Shown piece by piece: positions 1 to 6,851 of a DNA stretch of 40,092 nt. Origin of the DNA: Candidatus Oscillibacter pullicola (GTDB lineage: Bacteria; Bacillota; Clostridia; Oscillospirales; Oscillospiraceae); NCBI GenBank assembly GCA_019118935.1, contig DWXY01000127.1, positions 1 through 40,092 on the forward strand, written 5' to 3'. Position numbers and translations under genes: made by a program. The notes beneath the pieces were generated by a model that had not been told where the DNA came from, did no database searches, and was given only the letters and a program-made list of their open reading frames with translations. Position 1 is the stretch's first letter; every line of letters begins with the position of its first letter.

Positions 1-9
1 AATTAACAT
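1..9 (-). CDS. Possible 5' end of a minus-strand gene cut by the window edge
   Basis: On the minus strand an ATG lies at 9-7 and continues M-L-I to the edge. A good Shine-Dalgarno (GAGGAG, 7 nt spacing) stands just upstream. Only three codons are visible, so no product can be named. If real, it is the gene downstream of the structured RNA at 138-363, which would make that RNA a 5' leader. Confidence 0.3.
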
Positions 10-60
10 ACCACCGCTCCTCTGCAATAATTTTTGGATTTCCTTTTCTCTCAAAACCGC

Positions 61-95
61 ACAGGGAAGCGGAATACCGCCTCTCCCTGTTTTTC
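61..95 (+). terminator. Hairpin with T-run on the plus strand
   Basis: ACAGGGA-AGCGG pairs with CCGCC-T-CTCCCTGT, with one small bulge, and is followed by TTTTT on the plus strand. It resembles an intrinsic terminator. On the minus strand the run downstream of the hairpin is weaker (GCGGTTTT). It overlaps the next inverted repeat by two bases. Confidence 0.5.
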
Positions 96-143
96 ACCGC
101 ACCGGCCCCGGGGGCTGGCGCCCCCAGGCGGTGGGTGAAAAAC
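89..143. repeat. Inverted repeat GTTTTTCACC / GGTGAAAAAC
   Basis: Perfect 10-bp arms at 89-98 and 134-143 enclose a very GC-rich inner palindrome (GGGGGC...GCCCCC). It lies between the ncRNA terminator and the possible gene at the left edge. Its role is unknown; it could be a bidirectional terminator or a repeat unit. Confidence 0.5.
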
Positions 144-176
144 AAAAACGCCGCGCAGGGTTTCCCCTACACGGCG
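138..176 (-). terminator. Intrinsic terminator of the structured RNA
   Basis: On the minus strand a fully paired 12-bp stem (two G-U pairs) with a GAAA loop is followed by TTTTTGTTTTT. Plus-strand arms are 149-160 and 165-176. The 5' arm holds the GTGTAGG segment that can pair elsewhere in the RNA. Confidence 0.8.
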
Positions 177-363
177 TAAGAAGAGACTTCTTATGCAACA
201 CAGGCATGAATAGATAACGACAAAAGCCGCCCTTTACAAAAAGGCCGGATTGTCGTATCATAATTCATGCGGTGCGGCCTTTCGGCCGTTGTGTAGGTGC
301 GCTATCACCTGCATAGGTTTCCAGGTGTTGGCGCACCTGGAAACTGCCGCATTTTTGTTTTTC
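138..363 (-). ncRNA. Structured RNA or riboswitch-like leader, family not identified
   Basis: The RNA runs on the minus strand, from a promoter at 370-398 to an intrinsic terminator at 149-176, about 225 nt. In RNA order it has: an 11-bp hairpin (plus 317-327/334-344); a small hairpin AGGTG/CACCT (295-299/306-310); a CGGCC-GAAA-GGCCG hairpin (275-279/284-288); a long irregular arm closed by GCATGAAT/ATTCATGC (204-211/263-270) and ACGACAA/TTGTCGT (217-223/250-256); a 10-bp hairpin (174-183/187-196); and the terminator. The loops read GAAA only on the minus strand, which fixes the strand. The segment CCTACAC (RNA sense; plus 291-297) can pair with GTGTAGG in the terminator's 5' arm (plus 166-172), giving two exclusive states. 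Size and region are compatible with clostridial ncRNAs such as the raiA motif, but I could not confirm a match. Confidence 0.72.
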
Positions 364-369
364 ATGTCG

Positions 370-398
370 ATGATATCACGATTGTGATTCGCTTGCAA
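370..398 (-). promoter_or_regulatory. Sigma-A promoter of the structured RNA
   Basis: Minus-strand -35 TTGCAA (393-398), 17-bp spacer, -10 TATCAT (370-375). The start is expected near 363, just before the first stem of the RNA. It diverges from the promoter of the XRE gene at 450-478. Confidence 0.65.
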
Positions 399-418
399 GC
401 CTTTTTCCAAACTTGTCC

Positions 419-443
419 GGCGGGGCGGCATAGCCGCCCCGCC
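419..443. repeat. 11-bp GC-rich perfect inverted repeat between divergent promoters
   Basis: GGCGGGGCGGC at 419-429 and its exact complement at 433-443 are separated by ATA. The hairpin sits between the minus-strand ncRNA promoter and the -35 box of the XRE gene. It could be an operator for the neighbouring regulator or a strand-separating hairpin; there is no T-run. Confidence 0.5.
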
Positions 444-449
444 TTCCTC

Positions 450-478
450 TTGACAAAATCCGACAAACCGGATACCAT
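450..478 (+). promoter_or_regulatory. Sigma-A promoter of the XRE-cupin gene
   Basis: Perfect -35 TTGACA at 450-455, 17-bp spacer, -10 TACCAT at 473-478. It lies about 55 bp upstream of the chosen start codon at 534. Confidence 0.6.
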
Positions 479-533
479 ATAACAGCTATTGTTCAACATA
501 GTGGCCTTTTTGGCCGGGAGAGGAGATCACGCC

Positions 534-1088
534 ATGGAGCTGACCCGGGCGGTGGGGGAGAATATCAAGCGCATCCGCAAGAGCAAGAAGCTCAGTATGG
601 AACGGCTGGCGGCGGAGGCCGGCGTGTCCCGCTCCATGCTGGGCCAGATCGAGCGGGGGGAGGCCAACCCCTCTGTGGCCACCCTGGGCAAGCTGGCCGG
701 GGCATTAAAGGTCCCGGCGGAGGTGCTGCTGGAAAACGACGACTTCGAGCCGCTGCTGCTCTTGCGGGAGCTGGACAACAAGCCCGCCCGGCTGGACGGA
801 GGCAAGGCGCTGCTGCGGCCGTCCCTGCCCTACGATGACGTTCTGCGGCAGGAGACGTATTTCCTGGACTTGTATATCAGCGGCCGGTACGCGCCGGAGC
901 CCATGGTGCCCGGCTGCGTGTGCCTGGCCACCAGCATCTCCGGCACGGTGCTGCTCCACGCGGAGGGACAGGACTTCCAGCTGCTGGAGCGGGACGCCCT
1001 GCGGTTCGCCGCGGACCAGCCCTTCTGGCTGGAAAATCAGTTCAACAGCACCGCCCGGCTGCTGCTGAGCTATCGCTATCTGAAATAA
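534..1088 (+). CDS. XRE-family HTH regulator with C-terminal cupin
   Basis: 184-residue cytoplasmic transcription factor. Residues ~7-62 form an XRE helix-turn-helix (IKRIRKSKKLSMERLAAEAG, then SRSMLGQIERGEANPSVATL). The C-terminal ~100 residues are a cupin-like sensor with GTVLLHAEG and a 'FAADQPFWLENQ' strand pattern. ATG 534 is chosen because GGGAGAGGAG precedes it; the longer ORF from TTG 489 has no ribosome site and would start at the promoter. A GNAT enzyme follows 14 bp downstream, probably in the same operon. Family members often control small transport or detoxification operons through a small ligand bound in the cupin. The ligand is unknown here. A second XRE-cupin/GNAT pair lies at 17743-18953. 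Confidence 0.9.
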   Translation: MELTRAVGENIKRIRKSKKLSMERLAAEAGVSRSMLGQIERGEANPSVATLGKLAGALKVPAEVLLENDDFEPLLLLRELDNKPARLDGGKALLRPSLPYDDVLRQETYFLDLYISGRYAPEPMVPGCVCLATSISGTVLLHAEGQDFQLLERDALRFAADQPFWLENQFNSTARLLLSYRYLK

Positions 1089-1102
1089 GGAGGAACTTTT
1101 TC

Positions 1103-1588
1103 ATGCACATTCGGACTGCCACTCCGGCGGACGCGGCCGCCCTGGCGGCGGTGGAGGCTGCTTGCTTCCCGGCGGCGGAGGCCGCCACGGCGGAGGAGAT
1201 CGCCGACCGGCTGGCTCATTACGCGGACCACTTCTGGCTGCTGGAGGAGGACGACGGCACGCTGGTGAGCTTTGTGGACGGCATGGTCACCGACGAGCCC
1301 AAGCTCCGGGACGAAATGTACGAAACCGCCGCCCTCCACAACGAAAACGGCGCCTGGCAGATGATCTTCGGCGTCAACACTCTGCCGGCCTACCGCCGCC
1401 GGGGCTGCGCCGGACAGGTGCTGGAGCGGGTGATCGCCGACGCCCGGGCCCAGGGGCGGCAGGGCTGTGTCCTCACCTGCAAGGACAAGCTGGTCCACTA
1501 CTATGAGAAATTCGGCTTTGTGAGCGAGGGGATCTCCCAGTCCACCCACGGCGGCGTGGTGTGGTACGATATGAGACTGACCTTCTGA
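1103..1588 (+). CDS. GNAT-family N-acetyltransferase
   Basis: 161 residues, the usual length of a single GNAT domain, which transfers acetyl from acetyl-CoA to an amine. The acetyl-CoA-binding loop is visible as 'LPAYRRRGCAGQVLER' (about residues 93-108). The later 'LVHYYEKFGF' is the conserved beta6/alpha4 region seen in arylalkylamine-type acetyltransferases. ATG 1103 has TAAGGAGG ten bases upstream; the ORF-track start at 920 lies inside the preceding gene. The substrate cannot be read from sequence. Co-transcription with the XRE-cupin regulator is likely, given the short gap and the shared terminator downstream. Confidence 0.88.
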   Translation: MHIRTATPADAAALAAVEAACFPAAEAATAEEIADRLAHYADHFWLLEEDDGTLVSFVDGMVTDEPKLRDEMYETAALHNENGAWQMIFGVNTLPAYRRRGCAGQVLERVIADARAQGRQGCVLTCKDKLVHYYEKFGFVSEGISQSTHGGVVWYDMRLTF

Positions 1589-1600
1589 AAGCGGAAAAAC

Positions 1601-1632
1601 GCCCGCCGGCCATCAGGCCGGCGGGCTTGTCG
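1601..1632. terminator. Terminator between convergent GNAT and zinc-ribbon genes
   Basis: Perfect 11-bp stem (1601-1611/1616-1626) with ATCA loop, followed by TTGTCGTTT. It lies 12 bp after the GNAT stop and just before the convergent gene's stop. Confidence 0.75.
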
Positions 1633-1649
1633 TTTGATATGACGGGGAC

Positions 1650-2063
1650 TCAGTCGCCCATGGGGGCGCCGCACTGGGGGCAGAACTTGCTGTCGGAGGC
1701 CGCGCCGCAGATGGGGCAGATTTTCTGAGCGGGGACGTACGCCTCGACCACGGTGCCGTCGTCCTTGCGGGGCTTGCTGGCCTCCAGCTCGGCGATCTTG
1801 GCCGTGGAGGTGTTGACGGCCTCCACCAGATCCCGGACGGCGTCGGGGATCTCGCCCTCGTACTCGCTGACGAACCACTCGCCGATGGTGCGGTAGTTCT
1901 TGTCGATCTCCCGCTGCTCCCCGGCGATGGCCATGGAGATGCGGGTCAGCTCCGCCGCGTCCTTGGCCTTGTCCGCCGCCACGGCGGCCACGTCCTTGGC
2001 CTTGTCGGCGGCCACGTAGGCCAGGTCCTTTGTCTTCTTCGTCAGATCCTCAAAAAAAGCCAT
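1650..2063 (-). CDS. Small protein with helical N-terminus and C-terminal zinc ribbon
   Basis: 137 residues. The N-terminal ~45 residues repeat an amphipathic 'AADKAKD' pattern, suggesting a coiled coil or membrane-surface helix. The middle is helical. The C-terminus has two CxxC knuckles (CPICGA near 115 and CPQCGAP near 130), a zinc-ribbon signature of many small Firmicute proteins of unknown function. The start is supported by AAGGAG upstream on the minus strand. It stands alone, with its own promoter at 2144-2172 and the stop facing the GNAT gene. No specific function is recognised. Confidence 0.8.
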   Translation of the reverse strand: MAFFEDLTKKTKDLAYVAADKAKDVAAVAADKAKDAAELTRISMAIAGEQREIDKNYRTIGEWFVSEYEGEIPDAVRDLVEAVNTSTAKIAELEASKPRKDDGTVVEAYVPAQKICPICGAASDSKFCPQCGAPMGD

Positions 2064-2143
2064 GTCGATAAACTCCTTTCACCTGCGGACCAAACGCCGC
2101 ACTGATCGTTTTCATTTCCGTTTCATGCCTCTCACTTGGCTTC

Positions 2144-2172
2144 AGTATAGCGCACTTTTCCACTGAACGCAA
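2144..2172 (-). promoter_or_regulatory. Promoter of the zinc-ribbon gene
   Basis: Minus-strand -35 TTGCGT (2167-2172), 17-bp spacer, -10 TATACT (2144-2149), about 80 bp upstream of the start codon. It lies right after the glpK stop, next to a small palindrome (AACAAATTCCGGATTTGTT) at 2170-2188. Confidence 0.5.
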
Positions 2173-2188
2173 CAAATTCCGGATTTGT

Positions 2189-3700
2189 TTACACATCGTT
2201 TTCAATCCACCGCAGCGCCCGGTCCACCGCCCGGCGCCACTGGCGGTACTGGGCCTCGCAGGCGGCCTGCGGCCGCTGGGGCAGAAACACGTGCTGGCTG
2301 CGGCGCAGGGCCGCCACTTCCTCCAGGCTGCTCCACACTCCGGCCGCCAGCCCCGCCAGGGCCGCGGCGCCGAAGGCGGTGGTCTCCACCTGGGCGGGCC
2401 GGTCCACCGGCAGCCGCAGCAGGTCCGCCTGGGTCTGCATCATGATGTCGCTGACGGAGGCGCCGCCGTCCACCCGCAATGTGGTGATGGGGCAGGGGGC
2501 GTCGGCGTTCATGGCCTGCACCAGATCCGTCACCTGGAAGGCGATGGCGTCCAGCACCGCCCGGGCGATGTGGGCCTTGGTGGTGCCCCGGGTCAGGCCC
2601 ACGATGGTGCCCCGGGCGTACATGTCCCAGTAGGGGGCGCCCAGGCCGGTGAAGGCCGGCACCACGTAGACGCCTCCGGCGTCCGGCACGCTCTCCGCCA
2701 GCCGGTCGCACTCCGGGGCGGAGGAGATGAGCCCCAGCTCATCCCGCAGCCACTGGATGGCGCTGCCGGCGTTGAACACGCTGCCCTCCAGGGCATAGGT
2801 GGTCTCGCCCCCCAGGGACCAGGCCACGGAGGTCACCAGTCCCGACCGGGAGGCCACCGGCTCGCCGCCCACGTTCATCAGGGTGAAGCAGCCGGTGCCG
2901 TAGGTGTTCTTCGCCTGGCCCGGCGTGAAGCAGGCCTGGCCGAACAGGGCCGCCGGCTGTTCTCCGGCGCTGCCGCAGATGGGGATGCCCGCCAGATCCT
3001 CCAGCCCGGGGATGCAGGGGGCCACAGTGCCGTAGGTGTGGCAGTTGGGCAGCGGCTCCGGCAGCAGGGACAGGGGGATGTCCAGGGCGGCGCACAGGTC
3101 CGCGTCCCACTGGAGGGTGTGGATGTTGAACAGCATGGTCCGGGAGGCGTTGGAGTAGTCCGTCACGTGGGCCGCCCCGCCGGTGAGGTTCCAGATGAGC
3201 CAGCTGTCCACCGTGCCGGCGCACAGCTCCCCACGCTCCGCCCGCTCCCGGGCGCCGGGAACGTGGTCCAGCAGCCACCGGATCTTGGTGCCGGAGAAGT
3301 AGGCGTCGATCAGCAGGCCCGTCCGCTCCGCCACCAGGGGCCCCAGGCCCTCGGCCTTCAGCGCGTCGCAGAGGGGAGCGGTCCGGCGGCACTGCCACAC
3401 GATGGCGTTGCAGACCGGCGCTCCGGTGGCCCGGTCCCAGAGAATGGTGGTCTCCCGCTGGTTGGTGATGCCCAGGGCGGCGATCCGCTTGGGGTCGATG
3501 TGGGCGGCGCCCACCGCCTCCGCCAGGGCCCGCTTCTCCGTGGCCCAGATTTCCAGCGGGTCGTGCTCCACCCAGCCGGGCTGGGGATAGATCTGGCGGA
3601 AGGGGTGCTGGGCCCGGGAGACGATCTCCCCGGCCCGGTTGAACAGAATGGCCCGGGAGCTGGTGGTTCCCTGGTCCAGGGCAGCGATGTATGTTTCCAT
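2189..3700 (-). CDS. glpK: Glycerol kinase
   Basis: 503 residues, matching the usual ~500. It phosphorylates glycerol to glycerol-3-phosphate using ATP. The N-terminus '[16 protein letters not shown]' is the FGGY-kinase phosphate-binding loop. '[15 protein letters not shown]' and 'WQCRRTA' match the glycerol-binding region, and the C-terminal domain has '[19 protein letters not shown]'. The start is [11 protein letters not shown] at 3700, with AGAGGAGG upstream; the ORF-track start 21 codons earlier lies in the intergenic region. It is divergent from a monoacylglycerol-lipase-like gene, with 110 bp between them. No glpF or glpD lies beside it. Confidence 0.96.
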   Translation of the reverse strand: METYIAALDQGTTSSRAILFNRAGEIVSRAQHPFRQIYPQPGWVEHDPLEIWATEKRALAEAVGAAHIDPKRIAALGITNQRETTILWDRATGAPVCNAIVWQCRRTAPLCDALKAEGLGPLVAERTGLLIDAYFSGTKIRWLLDHVPGARERAERGELCAGTVDSWLIWNLTGGAAHVTDYSNASRTMLFNIHTLQWDADLCAALDIPLSLLPEPLPNCHTYGTVAPCIPGLEDLAGIPICGSAGEQPAALFGQACFTPGQAKNTYGTGCFTLMNVGGEPVASRSGLVTSVAWSLGGETTYALEGSVFNAGSAIQWLRDELGLISSAPECDRLAESVPDAGGVYVVPAFTGLGAPYWDMYARGTIVGLTRGTTKAHIARAVLDAIAFQVTDLVQAMNADAPCPITTLRVDGGASVSDIMMQTQADLLRLPVDRPAQVETTAFGAAALAGLAAGVWSSLEEVAALRRSQHVFLPQRPQAACEAQYRQWRRAVDRALRWIENDV

Positions 3701-3810
3701 GAATGCGGCCTCCTCTGGCGTTTGTGGCGGAAGTGTGGTATCATCGACCCAGAAAGCAGGCATCCTACGCCTGATGGCACACAGTATAGCACAGAGAGGA
3801 TGATTTTTCC

Positions 3811-4746
3811 ATGGTGAGAAACGAATTTACCTTTCCCTCCGCAGACGGGCGGACCGGCATCCACGCGGTGGAGTGGACGCCGGACATGGCGCCCCGGGCG
3901 GTGCTGGTGCTCTCCCATGGCGTGTCGGAGCACATCCTGCGGTATGAGCCCCTGGCGGCCTACCTGACGGAGCGGGGCTTTGCCGTGGCGGGCCACGACC
4001 ACCTGGGACACGGCCTCTCCGTGGCGGCGGGGGCGCCCCGGCTGTACTTCGGACCCAGAGGCAGCTGGGACTGGGTGGTGCAGGACCTCTACACCCGGCG
4101 GGAGCTGGCGGGGCGGCGCTTTCCTGGCCTGCCGGTGTTCCTGCTGGGCCACTCCATGGGGTCCTTCCTGGCCCGGACGTATCTGATCCGCTACCCCGGC
4201 ACCGTGGCCGGGGCCATCCTGATGGGCACGGGGCAGATGCCCCCGGCGCTGGTGGCGGCGGGGCGCGTCCTGGCCGCCCGGGAGGCCCGGAAGGTGGGGG
4301 ACCGCCATTCCAGCCCCCTGGTGAACAAGCTGGCCTTCGAGGCCTACAACCAGAAATTCGCCCCCAACCGCACGGGATACGACTGGCTCTCCGCCAGCAC
4401 GGAGAACGTGGACCAGTATCTGGCGGACCCCCTCTGCGGAGGAGACCCCACCATTGGCCTCTTCCGGGAGATGCTGCGGGGCATCGCGGACATCGAGAAA
4501 AAAGAGAACCTGAAGCGCATGAACCGGAACACCCCGGTCCTCTTCCTCTCCGGGCAGGACGACCCGGTGGGGGACATGGGCAGGGGTGTCCGGCGAGCGT
4601 ACCGCAGCTTCCGCCGCTCCGGCGTCCGGGACGTGGAGATCAGGCTCTACCCGGGCCTGCGGCATGAGATCCTCCAGGAGACGGGCCGGGAGAAGGTCTA
4701 TGCGGACGTGGCGCACTGGCTGGAGGCCCACCTGCCGGAGCGCTGA
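3811..4746 (+). CDS. Alpha/beta hydrolase, monoacylglycerol lipase/lysophospholipase-like
   Basis: 311 residues with a serine hydrolase fold of the Hydrolase_4/PldB group. The nucleophile elbow is GHSMG (near residue 112), the acid is in 'SGQDDPVG' (near 250), and the histidine is in 'GLRHEI' (near 287). The oxyanion region 'LSHGVSEH' and '[10 protein letters not shown]' are typical of monoglyceride lipases. No signal peptide, so likely cytoplasmic. It is divergent from glycerol kinase: release of glycerol from monoglycerides followed by phosphorylation is a reasonable inferred pathway. Lysophospholipase is the alternative. Confidence 0.88.
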   Translation: MVRNEFTFPSADGRTGIHAVEWTPDMAPRAVLVLSHGVSEHILRYEPLAAYLTERGFAVAGHDHLGHGLSVAAGAPRLYFGPRGSWDWVVQDLYTRRELAGRRFPGLPVFLLGHSMGSFLARTYLIRYPGTVAGAILMGTGQMPPALVAAGRVLAAREARKVGDRHSSPLVNKLAFEAYNQKFAPNRTGYDWLSASTENVDQYLADPLCGGDPTIGLFREMLRGIADIEKKENLKRMNRNTPVLFLSGQDDPVGDMGRGVRRAYRSFRRSGVRDVEIRLYPGLRHEILQETGREKVYADVAHWLEAHLPER

Positions 4747-4766
4747 CCGGCCGGACGCAAAAGGGA

Positions 4767-4796
4767 GCCGGGCATGGGAGTTTCCCCATGCCCGGC
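4767..4796. terminator. Bidirectional terminator between convergent genes
   Basis: Perfect 12-bp stem, arms 4767-4778 and 4785-4796, with TTCTTA on the plus side. It lies in the gap between the hydrolase stop and the convergent membrane-protein stop. Confidence 0.7.
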
Positions 4797-4799
4797 TTC

Positions 4800-5333
4800 T
4801 TACGCAGCCCGCAGATTTCCCAGAGACAGCACCGCGGGGTCCCCCGCCTGGCGCAGCAGCTGGAGGGAGACCACCGTGTCGGCGGTGAACACCAGCAGCG
4901 CGGCATAGGTGACGGTTGGCGGCACGGCGGCCAGCGCCGGGGCTATCGCCGCCTGGACCACCGGCAGCCCCGCTGCCACCAGCAGGCTCCAGGCCAGGGA
5001 GAAGGGCAGGCAGACCCGGCCCCGCAGATTCCACCGGACCTGGGAGTAGTCCCAGAACCGCACCCCCAGCAGACGGTCATAGAGAACGTGCACGGCGTAC
5101 TCCACCGCCGTGGCCGCTAGACCGCCCCACAGGGCCAGGGACCAGAAGCTGCCGCTCAGCGATTCCGGCAGAGCCAGCACCGCCAGGGCTCCCAGCCCAT
5201 ATACCGGGCACATGGGCAGCAGCAGAAAGCACTTCCGGGCCTGCCGGTCCGCGTGGGTGGCGATGGCGTACCCCCGCTCCAGCAGATAGCCGAGAAAGCT
5301 GTATGTCCAAAATGTCCAAAGCCACAGAGACAA
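4800..5333 (-). CDS. CmpB-family (putative ABC transporter permease) membrane protein
   Basis: 177 residues with four to five hydrophobic segments. The pattern 'RFWDYSQVRWNLRGRVCLPF' is the hallmark of the PF06541 family, common in Firmicutes and often annotated 'putative ABC transporter permease'. No ATPase partner is nearby, and the family's real function is not established. The start is a TTG at 5333 with AGGAGGGGGA four bases upstream; no better ATG exists. Its 3' end faces the lipase gene across a shared terminator. Confidence 0.82.
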   Translation of the reverse strand: MSLWLWTFWTYSFLGYLLERGYAIATHADRQARKCFLLLPMCPVYGLGALAVLALPESLSGSFWSLALWGGLAATAVEYAVHVLYDRLLGVRFWDYSQVRWNLRGRVCLPFSLAWSLLVAAGLPVVQAAIAPALAAVPPTVTYAALLVFTADTVVSLQLLRQAGDPAVLSLGNLRAA

Positions 5334-5388
5334 GCGTCCCCCTCCTCTCCCTGTCCAGTCTGTCCGGACGGAAGAGATTCATACCTCA

Positions 5389-5417
5389 TTGCACGGCGGA
5401 AGATTTTGTGCTACAAT
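5389..5417 (+). promoter_or_regulatory. Candidate promoter of the uracil-DNA glycosylase gene
   Basis: -35 TTGCAC (5389-5394), 17-bp spacer, -10 TACAAT (5412-5417). It gives a ~90-nt leader before the start at 5513. The -35 is weak. Confidence 0.45.
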
Positions 5418-5512
5418 GGCCGCAAAGGGGCTGCTGCTATTTGGCTGGGCGGCGGAGGGGGATCTGCCGCCGGCATGCCGCCCCGGAGAGTGGACCGAAG
5501 GGGGAGAGGCGG

Positions 5513-6085
5513 ATGGCGGATACCTGGGAGGCGCTGGAACGGGCCTGCGGGCAGTGCCGGAACTGCGCCCTGGCGGAGACCCGGCTCCACGTGGTGTTCG
5601 GCGACGGCGCCCGGGACGCGGAGATCCTGCTGGTGGGGGAGGGCCCCGGCCAGCGGGAGGACGAGCAGGGCATCCCCTTTGTGGGGCCGGCGGGGCTGCT
5701 GCTGGACGATATGCTGGAGATCATCGGCCTGGACCGGACGAAGGTGTATGTGGCCAACATCGTCAAGTGCCGCCCGCCGAAGAACCGGGACCCGCTGAAT
5801 GTGGAGCAGGACGCCTGCATCGGCTGGCTCCGGCGCCAGACGGCGCTGCTGCGGCCCAAGCTGATTGTCTGCCTGGGCCGGATCGCCGCCAAGGCCATCA
5901 TCAAGGAGGACTTCCGAATCACCGCCGAGCATGGCAAGTGGTTCCAGCGGGGCGGCGTCCAGATGACGGCCATCTACCATCCCTCCGCGCTGCTGCGGGA
6001 TGTGGAGAAGCGGCCGGAGACCTTTGTGGACCTGAAAGCCATTCAGGCCAAGGTGCGGGAGATCTGCACCCACACGGACTGCTGA
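5513..6085 (+). CDS. Type 4 (iron-sulfur) uracil-DNA glycosylase
   Basis: 190 residues, the family-4 UDG length. It removes uracil from DNA to start base-excision repair. Motif 1 is 'GEGPGQREDEQG' (near residues 43-54), followed by 'PFVGPAGLLLDDML'. The catalytic-loop histidine motif is 'HPSALLR' (near 162). Cysteines at 13, 16 or 19, in 'VKCRPP', and in 'DACIGWL' fit the 4Fe-4S ligands of this family. The start at 5513 has GGGGGAGAGG upstream; the long ORF beginning at 4916 runs antisense to the CmpB gene and is an artefact. A clear terminator follows. Confidence 0.93.
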   Translation: MADTWEALERACGQCRNCALAETRLHVVFGDGARDAEILLVGEGPGQREDEQGIPFVGPAGLLLDDMLEIIGLDRTKVYVANIVKCRPPKNRDPLNVEQDACIGWLRRQTALLRPKLIVCLGRIAAKAIIKEDFRITAEHGKWFQRGGVQMTAIYHPSALLRDVEKRPETFVDLKAIQAKVREICTHTDC

Positions 6086-6086
6086 A

Positions 6087-6115
6087 CCGGGAGGCGCTGC
6101 CTCCCGGCTTTTTTG
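6087..6115 (+). terminator. Intrinsic terminator after udg
   Basis: 9-bp stem CCGGGAGGC/GCCTCCCGG with GCT loop, followed by CTTTTTTG. It starts two bases after the stop codon and ends just before the bioY operator. Confidence 0.9.
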
Positions 6116-6120
6116 CTTAG

Positions 6121-6151
6121 TTGTAAACTGAAAATTTTTTTTGGTTGACAA
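6121..6151 (+). promoter_or_regulatory. BirA-type biotin operator
   Basis: TTGTAAAC (6121-6128) and GTTGACAA (6144-6151) form an inverted repeat with a 15-bp spacer. This matches the known bacterial BirA consensus (TTGTAAAC-N14/15-GTTTACAA) with one mismatch. The right half overlaps the -35 box of the bioY promoter, so biotin-loaded BirA would block it. This implies a BirA with a DNA-binding domain elsewhere in the genome. Confidence 0.8.
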
Positions 6152-6173
6152 TTGCGGAAAGCCTTGCTATACT
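6145..6173 (+). promoter_or_regulatory. Sigma-A promoter of bioY
   Basis: Perfect -35 TTGACA (6145-6150), 17-bp spacer, -10 TATACT (6168-6173). Start expected near 6180, giving a short leader with the ribosome site at 6186-6195. Confidence 0.8.
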
Positions 6174-6204
6174 TCCTCCAGACACAGGAGAGGAGCGATC
6201 CGAT

Positions 6205-6762
6205 TTGAAACAGACTTCCATGACCAGGACCCGGCTGCGGACGGTGGACCTGGCATACGCCGCCCTGTTCGCAGTGCTGCTGATGGTGTGCGCCTGGATC
6301 ACCATTCCCCTGACGGTGCCCTTCACACTCCAGACCTTCGGCGTGTTTGCGGCCCTGGGGACCCTGGGGGGGCGGCGGGGGACGCTGGCCGTCCTGGCAT
6401 ATCTGCTGCTGGGCCTGGTGGGCCTGCCAGTGTTCTCCGGCTTTCAGGGAGGCCCGGGCGTCCTGCTGGGCACCACCGGCGGGTATATTCTGGGCTTTCT
6501 GGCCTCGGCCCTGCTGTATTGGGCCATGACCGCCCGGCTGGGCGACCGCCCGGCGGTGACGGCGGCGGCCATGGTGCTGGGCCTGCTGGTGTGCTATGCC
6601 TTCGGCACCGCCTGGTTCCTGGTGGCCTATGCCCGGGCGGCGGGGCCCATCGGCCTGTGGGCGGCGCTGGGGATGTGCGTGTTCCCCTTTGTGGTGCCGG
6701 ACCTGGTGAAGCTGGCCCTGGCGTGGACGCTGTCCCGGCGGCTGGCGGGCCGTCTGCGGTAG
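6205..6762 (+). CDS. bioY: Biotin transporter substrate-binding S component
   Basis: 185 residues with six predicted membrane segments. It is the biotin-binding S component of an energy-coupling-factor transporter, or a solitary BioY. Family features visible: 'ITIPLTVPFTLQTFGVFAALGTLGG' near the N-terminus, 'LLGLVGLPVFSGFQGG' and 'TTGGYILGF' in the core, and 'FVVPDLVKLALA' near the end. The start is TTG 6205, nine bases after AGGAG; ATG 6220 is too far from the site, and the ORF-track ATG at 6145 lies on the promoter. The BirA-type operator upstream supports the assignment independently. No ecfAAT genes are adjacent. Confidence 0.93.
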   Translation: MKQTSMTRTRLRTVDLAYAALFAVLLMVCAWITIPLTVPFTLQTFGVFAALGTLGGRRGTLAVLAYLLLGLVGLPVFSGFQGGPGVLLGTTGGYILGFLASALLYWAMTARLGDRPAVTAAAMVLGLLVCYAFGTAWFLVAYARAAGPIGLWAALGMCVFPFVVPDLVKLALAWTLSRRLAGRLR

Positions 6763-6851
6763 AGCGGCACAACCTCCCAAAAAGGTTTGCGTTCCCGGGA
6801 AAAATGTGATATGGTGGAACGCGGATTTTGTCAGCCTTTGGAGGGACGGAA

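Noticed and set aside
138-363. CRISPR or integron attC interpretation of the left hairpins
   Set aside because: There are no repeated units with spacers, and the presence of a promoter plus a T-tailed terminator fits an RNA gene or leader better.
297-482. 61-aa plus-strand ORF in the leader region
   Set aside because: It covers the ncRNA hairpins and the minus-strand promoter, has no ribosome site and no recognisable product.
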